DNA of 40,310 nt from contig JAIESQ010000014.1 of NCBI GenBank assembly GCA_019745975.1, positions 1 through 40,310 of the forward strand, given 5' to 3'. The position numbers and the translations under genes were made by a program. This DNA is from Pirellulales bacterium. GTDB taxonomy: Bacteria; Planctomycetota; Planctomycetia; Pirellulales; JAEUIK01. The notes under the pieces were generated by a model. The model ran no database searches. It had not been told where the DNA came from and saw only the letters and a program-made list of their open reading frames with translations. The first letter of the stretch is position 1. Each line of letters opens with the position of its first letter. Shown here one piece after another: positions 17,358 to 27,215 of the stretch.

Positions 17358-18374
17358 ATGACCACGATTCGCACCCCGTGCCAGCGAGTGATGTCGGGCC
17401 TGCTTGGCCTGGCCCTCGTTGCGCTATCCGTGTCGGCACGCGCCGACGAAGCACCCGGCCCCTGGCAAACTGATTTGGAATCCGCCAAGCGCATGGCGCA
17501 CGCTTCGCGTCGACTGGTGCTGGTGCATTTCTGGGCACCGTGGTGCGCCGCCTGCACAAGAATGGAAAACGACGTCTACGCGCAGCCCGGCTACCATGAA
17601 GCCCTCGCCGGCATGTACGTACCGGTGAAGTTGAATGCCGATTCGAACCACGAGCTCGTCCAGCAACTCGGCGTGACAGCGCTGCCGACCGATGTCGTCA
17701 TCACACCCAGCGGTCAGGTCGTCGATCGCCTGCAAGGAGCCCAGGACGCGCAGACCCATCTGGCGCGCATGACGCAGATCGCGCGCAAAGTGAATCCGTC
17801 AGCGCAGCCGGGTATCGTAGGTCCGGCGGGCGCCGTACCGCAGGCCCCAATCGTCAACGCGGCGCCAACGGCTCCAACTCAGCCCGGCGCCAGCGTCGTG
17901 GCACCGTGGGACAGTGCGCCTGCTCCAACTCAGTCTGCCGCAATGCAACCGCAGGGCACGTTCCAGCCCGTTGCTACACACGGTGCGGTACAAACCCCAG
18001 CGCCGACGCCAGCGGCGGCAGCCGGTTCACCCGCGCCAGGGCTCGACGGCTATTGCCCGGTCAATCTTTGCGAGCGGCACCTGTGGACGAAAGGAAGCCG
18101 TGACTTCGGCGCCGTCCATCGCGGGCGCGTGTACCTGTTCTCGTCCGCCGAAGCGTGCAATCGCTTTCTCGCGAATCCCGATCGCTACGCCCCAGTCGCC
18201 GGCGGCGATGACCCCGTGGTGGCCATGCAGCAAGGACAAGCGGTCGCGGGCCGCCGCGAGTTCGGCATGTTCTACCAAGGGCGGGTGTTTCTGTTTGCCA
18301 GCCCGCAGACGCGCGACGCCTTCAAGGCCGACCCGAATCGATACGCCGCCGAAGTGATGCAAGCGCGGCGCTAA
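17358..18374 (+). CDS. Exported thioredoxin-fold protein with two YHS-like repeats
   Basis: 338 residues from ATG 17358, with GAGGG at 17346-17350 (7 nt spacing). The signal peptide ends in SVSARADE. The thioredoxin domain (about 35-150) has the active site W62-CAAC-66, a cis-Pro region ALPTDVV, and a non-canonical dipeptide AA between the cysteines. A Pro/Ala/Gln-rich linker (about 155-225) follows. The C-terminus holds two copies of a YHS-like unit: CPVNLCERHLW...GAVHRGRVYLFSSAEACNRFLANPDRYAP and a second, FGMFYQGRVFLFASPQTRDAFKADPNRYA, which has lost the leading cysteines. YHS/TRASH units often bind metals. Role inferred: periplasmic disulfide or metal handling. The frame is open from 16926, but the upstream part lacks family features. 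Confidence 0.85.
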   Translation: MTTIRTPCQRVMSGLLGLALVALSVSARADEAPGPWQTDLESAKRMAHASRRLVLVHFWAPWCAACTRMENDVYAQPGYHEALAGMYVPVKLNADSNHELVQQLGVTALPTDVVITPSGQVVDRLQGAQDAQTHLARMTQIARKVNPSAQPGIVGPAGAVPQAPIVNAAPTAPTQPGASVVAPWDSAPAPTQSAAMQPQGTFQPVATHGAVQTPAPTPAAAAGSPAPGLDGYCPVNLCERHLWTKGSRDFGAVHRGRVYLFSSAEACNRFLANPDRYAPVAGGDDPVVAMQQGQAVAGRREFGMFYQGRVFLFASPQTRDAFKADPNRYAAEVMQARR

Positions 18375-18396
18375 ACTCGCGGCCGGCGTTGCCTTG

Positions 18397-20910
18397 CTAT
18401 TCCGCGTCCGTTGGGGCTTCCCTATCGCTGCTGGCCGGGTCTTCCGCGCCCGCTGGATCGCCGGAGGCCGGCTTGGGCTTCTTCGGCGGCTCCGCGTTGG
18501 GATTAGGAATCTCGATCGAGAGAATTTCCACGACGATGTCGGCTGGGGCGTTCTTGGCCTTCGACTCTTGATCGGCCGGGGGCGCTGCCGGTGTGCCCGG
18601 CGCGGCTTCTCGCAACGTCACCATCACGTCGACCGACCGCATGCGCCGTGCCGCGCTCCCGGCTCCCAGGAAGTCCACCCAACGGCCGTCGTCCAACAGC
18701 CGCGTCTTGGCCCCCTTGAGCTGCCGCTGATAGTGCGTGGCGACCGTGATTGGACGGTTCGATTCCTCGAACCGCACGTAGTTGATAACCAGCGTGCCTG
18801 GATTCACTGAGCCCAGTTTCCCCTTGAGATCGGCAGGCCAGTTCAAGCGATAACGGGTGACCGGCTCGGCCTCGGTGTGAAAGTTCAGATGCAAATCGGG
18901 ATCGCCTGGGGGTTCTTCCGCTTTCGCGGCCGCTGCCGCGGTGCCGAACGAATCGTCTTCGGGCTTGTCGGCGGGCTCATCGTCGGCGCAGGTGCTCATG
19001 TCACCTAACTCGCAGCGGGCCAGGAGTTGCTCGATGAGCGGATCGGCCGGCGGTGCGGCCAGCAATGCGGCGCCGGCGCGCATGTCGCGCGACGCATTGA
19101 GCTGCGCCACCTTGCGGTTGCTATTCGTGGCCGCCGCGTGAAACCGTTCCATCAGCAGGCCGACAAAATCCTCGCTGGCTTGCATCCATTCGTAGGTTGC
19201 TTTGAGCTTGTCCGGCGGGGCTGGCGCGGCCACGGGGGGCGCATACGGTCGAGCCGTGCTGCGGCGCGGATCGGCTTTATTGGCGCGCTCCTGGGCCTTG
19301 GCCGGGTCCTCCTTGCGCGGCATCTGCTTGACGACGATCAGCATCCCCGGATCGTGCATGTACGTGCCGAGACTGCCGCCAAACGCCACGTCTCGCGTCC
19401 CTTCGTCGGCTAGCGTTCTCATGTATGCCGCCAACTGTTGCCGCACGATGGGGAGCGGGGTGGCCATGCCGAACAGGATCAGCGGCGCGACCTCCTGCGG
19501 CTGCGCGTTGCCCGATAGCAGAAACTTCGTCGCCTCGCGGCGCAGCACGTCGAGCAGCTTCGGCTGCCACAACTGCTGCGCGATCCGGGCGGCTAGCTCA
19601 TCGGTCATTTCGGTGGTCGTGCCCGGCACGGCCAGGTTCATCAGTCCTGGCGGCAAGCCACCGGGGATGCCACCACCGGGACGATTGCGCGGTTGGAAAT
19701 TGGCCGGAATGCCGATCAGCCGATCGACGGCCAACGTCGCCTGCGCGGCGAAATAGCCGAGCAACTGCGTGCGCTGACTGGGTTCCAATTCGCCATCGGC
19801 ATACAGGATGACCTGGGCGCCAAGGTTCTCGGGCTTCGGCTCGATCAACAATGGCCGCACCATTTCACGAAACTTGGCGTCGGCCGCCGGCGCGACGAAG
19901 TGCTCGGCCAGCTTGATGCGCAGCGCCGGGGAATTGACGGCACGCACCTCGCGAAACGCGGCTTCGCGCAGCTCGGCGGCGCTGTAGGTATCGGTCGGAA
20001 CCCCCGGCACGGGATGGGCCGGCGCGGGGGCCGCCGCGGCAGCCTCTGGTCGCAGCGATTCCGGCTCGATCACTGCTTTCAAGAGCAACGCTCCATGCGC
20101 GGCCGACGGCGCGGCGGCCGCCGAGCGCACGATCGCTTCACCAAGAATGCGCGGACTGATGCCAGTCGGAATCTTCTCTTGCAGCAATTCCGTGAGCGCT
20201 TCGTCGGCGACGGCAGTTTTGTTGGTCGCCAGCGCCGCAACGAGCGCCGTCACCAGCGATTGATTGGGGGGCTTGGGAGGTGGCGGAGGTGCGACCGGAA
20301 CAGGCGGGGGCGCGAACGGTTGCGGCGCGAGCGTGGCCTGATCGGTGGGTGGTGCCGGCGCCGCAGCGCCTGGCACGACCGGGGTTGTTGGCGGCGTCGC
20401 ATCCGTCGGATTCACCGGCGCGGCCCCCGGCTCGGCAGCAGGAGTGGCCGCAGCAGCCGCGGGATCAGTGGGCCCAGCCGCCGGCTCGGCCGGCGGCGGA
20501 GCGGGCGGCTCGTAGCGGATCAGCTCAATGAATAGTCGGGCGGTTTCCTCGTCGCCGACTTTGGCCGCGGCCAGCTTGTTTACCGCGTCGAGCAATCGGT
20601 AGTCGTCGTCGACTTTCGCGGTGCGATAGTCCTCGGGCTTCCACTGCGCCACGTCGGCGGGCCGCTCAATCTTAGGTGGCGGCGGTGGTGGGGGTGTGTA
20701 TACCGGCTCAGGGACTGGCGCTGGGGCAGGCTGCACCGCGACGGGCGCCGGGGCAGCAACTGGCGCAGGCGCCGGCGCGGGGGCTTCGGCTACCGGCGTC
20801 TCTGGCTCGCTGGAACCGCCACAACCGGACAACGCCGTCAGTAAGAACACCGACGCGGCCAATTCCACGTGACGGGTGAACAACCTGCTTCGAAATGAGT
20901 TGCAACGCAT
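18397..20910 (-). CDS. Large Pro/Ala-rich lipoprotein of unknown function
   Basis: 837 residues from ATG 20910, with GGAGGG at 20921-20926 (10 nt spacing). The N-terminus is a lipoprotein signal peptide with lipobox LSGC and the lipidated cysteine at residue 30. Next comes a low-complexity stretch of PAP and VPxP repeats (about 35-85), a further Pro-rich tract in the 160-240 region, and a long alpha-helical region rich in Ala, Leu and Glu that looks repeat-like, possibly HEAT-type. The C-terminal 200 residues have a beta-rich segment (LHLNFHTEAEPVTRYRLNWP) and end in an acidic, disordered tail. Function unknown. It converges with the thioredoxin gene with 22 bp between stops. The frame is open from 21099, but the lipoprotein start fits better. 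Confidence 0.8.
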   Translation of the reverse strand: MRCNSFRSRLFTRHVELAASVFLLTALSGCGGSSEPETPVAEAPAPAPAPVAAPAPVAVQPAPAPVPEPVYTPPPPPPPKIERPADVAQWKPEDYRTAKVDDDYRLLDAVNKLAAAKVGDEETARLFIELIRYEPPAPPPAEPAAGPTDPAAAAATPAAEPGAAPVNPTDATPPTTPVVPGAAAPAPPTDQATLAPQPFAPPPVPVAPPPPPKPPNQSLVTALVAALATNKTAVADEALTELLQEKIPTGISPRILGEAIVRSAAAAPSAAHGALLLKAVIEPESLRPEAAAAAPAPAHPVPGVPTDTYSAAELREAAFREVRAVNSPALRIKLAEHFVAPAADAKFREMVRPLLIEPKPENLGAQVILYADGELEPSQRTQLLGYFAAQATLAVDRLIGIPANFQPRNRPGGGIPGGLPPGLMNLAVPGTTTEMTDELAARIAQQLWQPKLLDVLRREATKFLLSGNAQPQEVAPLILFGMATPLPIVRQQLAAYMRTLADEGTRDVAFGGSLGTYMHDPGMLIVVKQMPRKEDPAKAQERANKADPRRSTARPYAPPVAAPAPPDKLKATYEWMQASEDFVGLLMERFHAAATNSNRKVAQLNASRDMRAGAALLAAPPADPLIEQLLARCELGDMSTCADDEPADKPEDDSFGTAAAAAKAEEPPGDPDLHLNFHTEAEPVTRYRLNWPADLKGKLGSVNPGTLVINYVRFEESNRPITVATHYQRQLKGAKTRLLDDGRWVDFLGAGSAARRMRSVDVMVTLREAAPGTPAAPPADQESKAKNAPADIVVEILSIEIPNPNAEPPKKPKPASGDPAGAEDPASSDREAPTDAE

Positions 20911-21052
20911 CGCCGAGTCACCCTCCGCGAAAGTGTCAACCGTGGCGTTCCGATGAGTCCAAAAAAAGCTGCTAAAGCGCGATCCACAACCGCGATTCAA
21001 CGGCGGCATCATCGCTATCGACGATGCTAAAGCACGCGGCGCAATGTAGCAA

Positions 21053-22168
21053 TCAACGGTTGTTCGCCGATGCCAGCAACTCGCGATACAGCGCCACAAA
21101 CCGCTCGATCATCCGCGGCACGCTGAACTCCTCAACGGCACGGCGGCGGCCCGCCTCGCCCAGCGCCCGGGCACGCTCAGGGTTGTCCAACAGTTCGTTC
21201 GCGCGGGTGGCAAACGCGGCGCGATCCCCCACTGGCACCAGGTACCCCGTTTCGCCCGACACCACCAGGTCGCGATTGCCGGGAATGTCGGACGCAACGA
21301 CCGGCACGCCAGCCGCCATGGCTTCGAGGATCGAGTTGGGCATTCCCTCGTAGCTGCTCGCCAGCCACAAGAGGTCGAAATGCGGCATCAATCGCGGCAC
21401 GTCGTCGCGCGCGCCGAGAAAGTGAACGCGATCGGCGATGCGCACCGCCTCGCGATAGCGCTCCAGCCGTGCCCGCTGCGGCCCGTCGCCGATCACCAGC
21501 ACGTGTACGTCCGGGCGAATCACTTTCAACAGGTCGGCTGCCCAAATCAGGTCCTTCACACGTTTCTGTGGCCAGAGCCGCCCCACGACGCCGATCAACC
21601 GCGCACCGGCCGGCAGCCCCAGCTCGGCCAACAATTCGGCGCGCGGAGCATTGTTCGGCGGCGGCGCCTCGACTCCGTTGCGGATGACGACGAATTTCTC
21701 CGTCGGCAATCCATGCTCGATGTAGAACTCGCTGACTCCGCTCGAGTTGACGACCAGCCGCGCGGTCTTGCGCGCCAGCCAGCGGTCGATCGCCAGCTCA
21801 TGCCACACCTTCCAGCGATCGACGCAGCGCTCGCTGGCGACGATGCACGGCACCCCCGCTCGCTGCGCCGCCAGCCGGCCGTAGCTATTGGCCGCGAACA
21901 GCCAGGTTTGCACCAGATCGGGCCGCAATTGCCGGATCAACCGCTCGAGCTGATGGTAGGCGCGGGGATCGAATTTCCAGCGTTTGCCGATCACGGTGAC
22001 CGGGATGCCCGCCGCCACAAGTTCGGCGTGCAACGGGCCGGATCGCGTCAAGGCGCAAACGTGCACGTCGAACTCGTCGCGCGGCAAGCCGCGGGCCAGC
22101 AAGGCGAGCTGCTTTTCGGCGCCGCCTCGTTCGAGCGTCGGGATGATCTGCAGGATGCGTTTCGTCAC
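21053..22168 (-). CDS. Family 4 glycosyltransferase
   Basis: 371 residues from GTG 22168. The GT-B fold N-terminal domain starts with RILQIIPTLERGGAEKQL, the usual GGAE acceptor loop. The C-terminal domain carries VVGRLWPQKRVKDLI, the donor-binding VLVIGDGPQRARLE, and the E-x7-E motif in SSYEGMPNSILEAMAAGVPVVAS. It transfers a sugar from a nucleotide donor, probably in surface polysaccharide or glycolipid synthesis. It follows a second GT4 gene with a 34-bp gap, so the two are probably co-transcribed. Sugar and acceptor are unknown. Confidence 0.93.
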   Translation of the reverse strand: MTKRILQIIPTLERGGAEKQLALLARGLPRDEFDVHVCALTRSGPLHAELVAAGIPVTVIGKRWKFDPRAYHQLERLIRQLRPDLVQTWLFAANSYGRLAAQRAGVPCIVASERCVDRWKVWHELAIDRWLARKTARLVVNSSGVSEFYIEHGLPTEKFVVIRNGVEAPPPNNAPRAELLAELGLPAGARLIGVVGRLWPQKRVKDLIWAADLLKVIRPDVHVLVIGDGPQRARLERYREAVRIADRVHFLGARDDVPRLMPHFDLLWLASSYEGMPNSILEAMAAGVPVVASDIPGNRDLVVSGETGYLVPVGDRAAFATRANELLDNPERARALGEAGRRRAVEEFSVPRMIERFVALYRELLASANNR

Positions 22169-22202
22169 TTCGTGTACTCAATTCCGCACGGAGCGTGTCG
22201 CG

Positions 22203-23393
22203 TCATCGTCCCCCAACAGCGCGGTGCTCGGCAAGAACCCGCTCGAAGAGCTCGAGGTGCCGCGCGGTCCAGGGAGCCAGTGAAAACTCGTCCGCCACAC
22301 GACGTCGCGCGGCATTGCCCAATTCGGCGGCTTGTGACCGATCCGCCAGTAGCCGACCGATGGCAGCGGCCAGCGCCGCCGCATTGCCCACCGGCGCCAA
22401 CAGCCCTTCTTGCTGGTGCCGCACAAGCTGCCGATTTCCCTCGATATCGGTGGCGACGATTGGCAAACCGGCGGCCATGGCTTCCACCAGCGCCAGTGAC
22501 ATGCCTTCTTCGTGCGACGGTAGTACAAAGCAATCGGCCGCGGTCAGAAAGTCGTCGATCGAGTCGAACGCCCCGCACAGGACCACGCGACCCGAAAGCT
22601 GTTGATCTTCGATTTGCTCGGCCAAAGCCCGGCGCTGGGGGCCTTCGCCGACGATCCACAACCGGGCGGCCGGCCAGGTTAAATCGACCACCCGCCACGC
22701 CGCGATCAGGTCCGACAAGCCCTTGGCCGCGTGCAGCCGACCAGTGTACACGGCCAACGGTGCGTCGGCAGGCAGGCTCAACAGCGGATGCGCCTCGGCC
22801 AGCGACGCCCGGGCTTCGCGACGCGCATCGCCGTCGCGCGGCGGTCCGATCGGCACCGCGTTGGGGATCAATTCGACGCGCGTGGACGGATAGCCGGCGC
22901 CCAACAGTTCTTGCTGAATCGCTGGGCTCGGCGCGACGATCGCGCTTGCCGTTCGACAGCGCGCGGCGATTCGCCCGCCACAGCGCCCTTCGCGCTGCCA
23001 GGCGACGTCCCCCGTGGCGCCGGCCCCCTCGGCGCGCAACACGACGGGGAAGTCACCCCGTTGGCTCGCGCTGAGCGCCGCGTAAGCATCGTGCTTGAGC
23101 ATCGATACGTAGACAAGATCGAACTCGTGGTGCTCGTCTCGCAGCCACCGCGCCAAGCGTTGCATATAGCGCAACGTGCCCCAGCCTCGCAGCGCCGGCT
23201 GCTCGAGCCGCACCACGCGCACGCCGCGATGAATCACTTCCCGCGGCCAGGTGCGTTCCCAGCACGCGGTCAGCAGCGTGACCGACACTCCGGCGTCGAC
23301 CAACGCAGTCGCCAGGTTCGCCATCACGCGTTCGGCACCGCCCACCAGCGGCCAGAAGCGGCGCGTCACCAGCACGACACGCAGTGGGCTCAC
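22203..23393 (-). CDS. Family 4 glycosyltransferase, GTG start overlapping hpt stop
   Basis: 396 residues from GTG 23393. The sequence starts SPLRVVLVTRRFWPLVGGAERVMANLA, a standard GT4 N-terminus. The donor-side motifs LWIVGEGPQRRALAEQI and PSHEEGMSLALVEAMAAGLPIVATD are present. The GTG shares bases with the hpt stop in a GTGA overlap, which decides the start and suggests translational coupling. The longer frame to 23534 runs through hpt in another frame and is not real. Similar to its downstream neighbour in fold but not in detail, so the two are not a recent tandem copy. Confidence 0.93.
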   Translation of the reverse strand: MSPLRVVLVTRRFWPLVGGAERVMANLATALVDAGVSVTLLTACWERTWPREVIHRGVRVVRLEQPALRGWGTLRYMQRLARWLRDEHHEFDLVYVSMLKHDAYAALSASQRGDFPVVLRAEGAGATGDVAWQREGRCGGRIAARCRTASAIVAPSPAIQQELLGAGYPSTRVELIPNAVPIGPPRDGDARREARASLAEAHPLLSLPADAPLAVYTGRLHAAKGLSDLIAAWRVVDLTWPAARLWIVGEGPQRRALAEQIEDQQLSGRVVLCGAFDSIDDFLTAADCFVLPSHEEGMSLALVEAMAAGLPIVATDIEGNRQLVRHQQEGLLAPVGNAAALAAAIGRLLADRSQAAELGNAARRRVADEFSLAPWTARHLELFERVLAEHRAVGGR

Positions 23394-23941
23394 GCGCGCG
23401 GCTCCCCGTCGTTCGCGGGGCTCTGGATTTCCGCAGGTTCGAGCGCCGCCAGAAACGGCAGATTGCGGTACAAACCGTCGTAATCCAAGCCGTAACCCAC
23501 CACGAATTCGTTGGGGATATCGAAGCCGATCCAATCGGGCTCTAGCACGATCTCCTGTCGCCCGACCTTGCGCAGTAGCACGGCCACGCGCACCGACGCG
23601 GGGTTCGTCGCGTCGACGAGCGAGATCAGTTCTTCGAGCGTGCGCCCCGTGTCGTAAATGTCGTCGACGATCAGCACGTCTTGTCCACGCAAGTCGACGA
23701 GCGAGCTGGCGTCGACGTAAAGCGGGCCCGGGGCGATCGAACGACCGCGATAGCTGCGCGCCTGCACGAGCATGATGCGCAGCGGCATTTCGAGCTGGCG
23801 AATCAAGTCGGCCAGCAAGACGATGCTGCCGGTCAAGACGCCGACAATCGTTAGCGGGCGGCGGCCATAGCGCTGGTTGATCTGGCCGGCCATGCGCATG
23901 ACCCCCTCGCGCAACTGGTCGGCCGAAAGCATTTGCTTCAC
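23390..23941 (-). CDS. hpt: Hypoxanthine-guanine phosphoribosyltransferase
   Basis: 183 residues from GTG 23941, with GAGG 5 nt upstream; ATG 23932 is an alternative. Purine salvage: joins hypoxanthine or guanine to PRPP, giving IMP or GMP in the cytoplasm. The PRPP-binding signature is VLIVDDIYDTGRTL. The loop VGVLTGSIVLLADLIRQL and the C-terminal EPDWIGFDIPNEFVVGYGLDYDGLYRNLP are diagnostic of the family. First gene of a set with two glycosyltransferases; its stop overlaps the next start. Confidence 0.95.
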   Translation of the reverse strand: MKQMLSADQLREGVMRMAGQINQRYGRRPLTIVGVLTGSIVLLADLIRQLEMPLRIMLVQARSYRGRSIAPGPLYVDASSLVDLRGQDVLIVDDIYDTGRTLEELISLVDATNPASVRVAVLLRKVGRQEIVLEPDWIGFDIPNEFVVGYGLDYDGLYRNLPFLAALEPAEIQSPANDGEPRA

Positions 23942-24088
23942 GCGATCCTCATCCGATGCCGCCTAGACGGTAACGCAAACCTGCTGCGCCGCGGAATTCG
24001 CGTGACCGCACATTGCAGCTCCGGCGTTGCTGTTTCGCCACATTGTAGGGGCTGGCGTCTCGCCGACACAGCTATCCTAGCGCCTTGC

Positions 24089-24116
24089 TTGCCAGGGCCG
24101 CGACCGGGATTAGGAT
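24089..24116 (+). promoter_or_regulatory. Candidate sigma70-like promoter for the cysteine oxidation pair
   Basis: TTGCCA (24089-24094), a 16-bp spacer, and TAGGAT (24111-24116). It lies 38 bp before the cysteine dioxygenase start in the divergent 213-bp region shared with hpt. The match to consensus is partial, and planctomycete promoters are poorly defined. Confidence 0.28.
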
Positions 24117-24154
24117 CAAGGGAAACCGTCCTGGGACCGCGGAGCTATCGGGCC

Positions 24155-24688
24155 ATGGTCACTTGTCTCGCGCCGCTGGTCGAATATCTCGATCGTTTGG
24201 ACGATCGCGCCCCCATTGACCAGCTCACGGCGCGCCTAGCCGAGCTAGCGATCGACTGCGACGAACTACACGAATGGATGCAGTTCAGCCAGCAGCACTA
24301 CGCCCGCAATCTCGTCGCCGCGGGGCCCTGGTACAACCTGCTGGTACTCTGCTGGCTCAACGGGCAGCGTTCGCCGATTCACGATCACCTCGGCTCAAGC
24401 TGTGGAGTGCGCGTGCTGCGCGGCACGATGACCGAAACGCAGTTCAAGTTCTCCGCCAACGGCCTGGTCTTCGCCACCGGCTCGCGCGAATGTCCGCCGG
24501 GGTCGGTCATCGGCAGCCTCGACCACGATCTGCACCAGGTCTCGAACCTGCAGGCCGGCGCCGCCGACCTCGTGACTTTGCACGTCTACACGCCGCCCTT
24601 GCGCTTCATGGGCACCTACTCGCTGACCGACAACGTTCGCGGCCAGGAAGCTATGCTCTTGGAATTCAGCGACGCGGCGGGCATCTAG
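24155..24688 (+). CDS. Cysteine dioxygenase
   Basis: 177 residues from ATG 24155, with GGAG at 24141-24144 (10 nt). Cupin-fold, iron-dependent enzyme that oxidises L-cysteine with O2 to cysteine sulfinate. The ligands H76 and H78 are in PIHDHLG, and H127 in HDLHQVSN. C83, five residues after H78 (HLGSSC), sits where mammalian enzymes have the Cys that cross-links to a Tyr. Y145 in LHVYTPPL matches the partner Tyr. Many bacterial homologues have Gly at the Cys position, so this pair is notable. It is followed 44 bp later by a sulfite-oxidase-like gene, so the two could carry cysteine sulfur to sulfate. Cysteine sulfinate desulfination is not encoded here. Confidence 0.9.
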   Translation: MVTCLAPLVEYLDRLDDRAPIDQLTARLAELAIDCDELHEWMQFSQQHYARNLVAAGPWYNLLVLCWLNGQRSPIHDHLGSSCGVRVLRGTMTETQFKFSANGLVFATGSRECPPGSVIGSLDHDLHQVSNLQAGAADLVTLHVYTPPLRFMGTYSLTDNVRGQEAMLLEFSDAAGI

Positions 24689-24732
24689 CTTGGCGGCGAT
24701 CGCCGGCACCAACCCAACTTGCGAGCATCACC

Positions 24733-25905
24733 ATGATCGAACAGCGACACGTCGTCACCGCCGAGCCCGAGAACAGCGAGACGCCGCTCGAATCGCTGCG
24801 CAGTTGGGTAACCTCCAATCGGCTGTTCTTCGTGCGCAACCACTTCGGCGTCCCAGCGATTGACCGCGATACGTGGCGGCTGTCGATCGGTGGGCTTGTC
24901 GGCCGGCCGCTCGACATCTCCTGGGAACAGCTCGCCGCCATGCCCGAGCGCACCGTCTTCGCCACAATGGAATGCGCCGGCAACGGACGCTCGTTCCTGA
25001 CGCCGCACGCGCACGGTGTGCAATGGGGCGCCGGCGCCGTCGGGCACGCCGAGTGGACCGGCGTACCGCTGGGGCTGCTGCTGGAGGAAGCCGGTTTGTC
25101 GGCCGACGCCAGCGAAGTGCTTTGCGAAGGGGCCGATCGCGGCCGCGAAGCTGATCATCCCGACGAAATGCCCTTCGCGCGCAGCCTGCCGCGCGCGAAG
25201 GCCCTCGATCGCGACACCCTGATCGCGACGCGCATGAACGGCGAGTTGCTCGAGCCGAATCACGGCGCGCCGGCGCGGCTGCTCGTGCCCGGTTGGTACG
25301 GTGTCGCCAGCGTCAAATGGCTCACGAGAATCGCCGCGATCGATCGTCCCTTCGCCGGCTACTTCCAATCGACCAAGTACACGGTCCAGCGCGAGACCGG
25401 CGCAGGGCGCGAGCGCGTAATCGTCGGCCCGATGTCCATCAAATCCGAGATCATTCGCCCGCGAACAGGAGACGTGTTGGGCTTGGGCACCAACCGCGTG
25501 TTCGGCGTCGCCTGGGCCGGAGACGACGCCGTGGCGCGCGTCGAAATCAGCACCGACGGCGGCAACTCCTGGACTTCGGCCGAACTGATCGGGCCCAGCG
25601 CGCGCTACTCCTGGTCGCTGTGGGAGTACCTCTGGGAAACCGGTGAACCAGGGCCACGCACTATTCTCGCCCGCGCCATTTCGTCGCGCGGAGCGGTGCA
25701 ACCGCTCGAGCACGACCCGCTCAATGGCGTTTACCTGATCCATCACAGCCGGCCGTGCGCGGTGCGCGTGGCGGCAACGCAGCGCGTGCAGGCTGGCAGT
25801 GCCGACGCGCAGACACTGATGTACGACATGGCCTGGTTCGCCGAAGAGAACAGCCGCCGCCCGCTCGATGTGGAACTGGAGTTTTCGGCCGGGGCAGGGA
25901 TCTGA
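24733..25905 (+). CDS. Sulfite oxidase-like molybdopterin enzyme
   Basis: 390 residues from ATG 24733. The oxidoreductase molybdopterin domain (about 30-230) starts LFFVRNHFGVPAIDRDTWRLSIGG. C81 in ATMECAGNGR is the cysteine that ligates molybdenum. HGAPARLLVPGWYGVASVKWL is the usual cofactor-binding stretch. The dimerisation domain follows (about 250-360) with the Ig-like VFGVAWAGDDAVARVEISTDGGNSW. No signal peptide is visible, so it looks cytoplasmic, unlike YedY-type enzymes. Probable reaction: sulfite to sulfate, or a similar oxidation. It has no haem domain. It probably forms an operon with the cysteine dioxygenase and ends 9 bp from the convergent sulfatase-modifying gene. Confidence 0.92.
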   Translation: MIEQRHVVTAEPENSETPLESLRSWVTSNRLFFVRNHFGVPAIDRDTWRLSIGGLVGRPLDISWEQLAAMPERTVFATMECAGNGRSFLTPHAHGVQWGAGAVGHAEWTGVPLGLLLEEAGLSADASEVLCEGADRGREADHPDEMPFARSLPRAKALDRDTLIATRMNGELLEPNHGAPARLLVPGWYGVASVKWLTRIAAIDRPFAGYFQSTKYTVQRETGAGRERVIVGPMSIKSEIIRPRTGDVLGLGTNRVFGVAWAGDDAVARVEISTDGGNSWTSAELIGPSARYSWSLWEYLWETGEPGPRTILARAISSRGAVQPLEHDPLNGVYLIHHSRPCAVRVAATQRVQAGSADAQTLMYDMAWFAEENSRRPLDVELEFSAGAGI

Positions 25906-25914
25906 CGCGCGACG

Positions 25915-26994
<1,080 letters not shown>

Positions 26995-27025
26995 GGCAAA
27001 TGACTCCGTGCAATTCATTTGGTGA

Positions 27026-27157
27026 GAAGCAGTTTCAAAAACCTTGTTTGGGTGCCACTGCTGGCTTGCCCAGCAGTGCAAAGTTCGATAGGGCACTGCT
27101 AGACGCTTCTTGCAGTGGCACTCGACGCCGGTTCAATGCTGGTTTTGAAACTGCTTC
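27026..27157. repeat. Family A REP-like element (copy 3) inside long inverted repeat arms
   Basis: The inner unit (27048-27121) has CACTGCTGG-CTTGC-CCAGCAGTG and ends in GCAGTGGCA, as in the two copies near 7 kb. It is flanked by GAAGCAGTTTCAAAAACC (27026-27043) and GGTTTTGAAACTGCTTC (27141-27157), which are complementary over 17 of 18 positions. The other two copies lack such arms. It fills the gap between the formylglycine-generating enzyme gene and the acylase gene. Confidence 0.8.
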
Positions 27158-27215
27158 TAGTCTAACACGCCTGGCCCTGCCGGTACCGCGCAGCGGCACG
27201 CTCCAGCGCGGCCGT

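Noticed and set aside
21380-23074. 564-codon plus-strand open frame across the glycosyltransferases
   Set aside because: Arg/Pro-rich translation without motifs; the two GT4 genes on the other strand are unmistakable.
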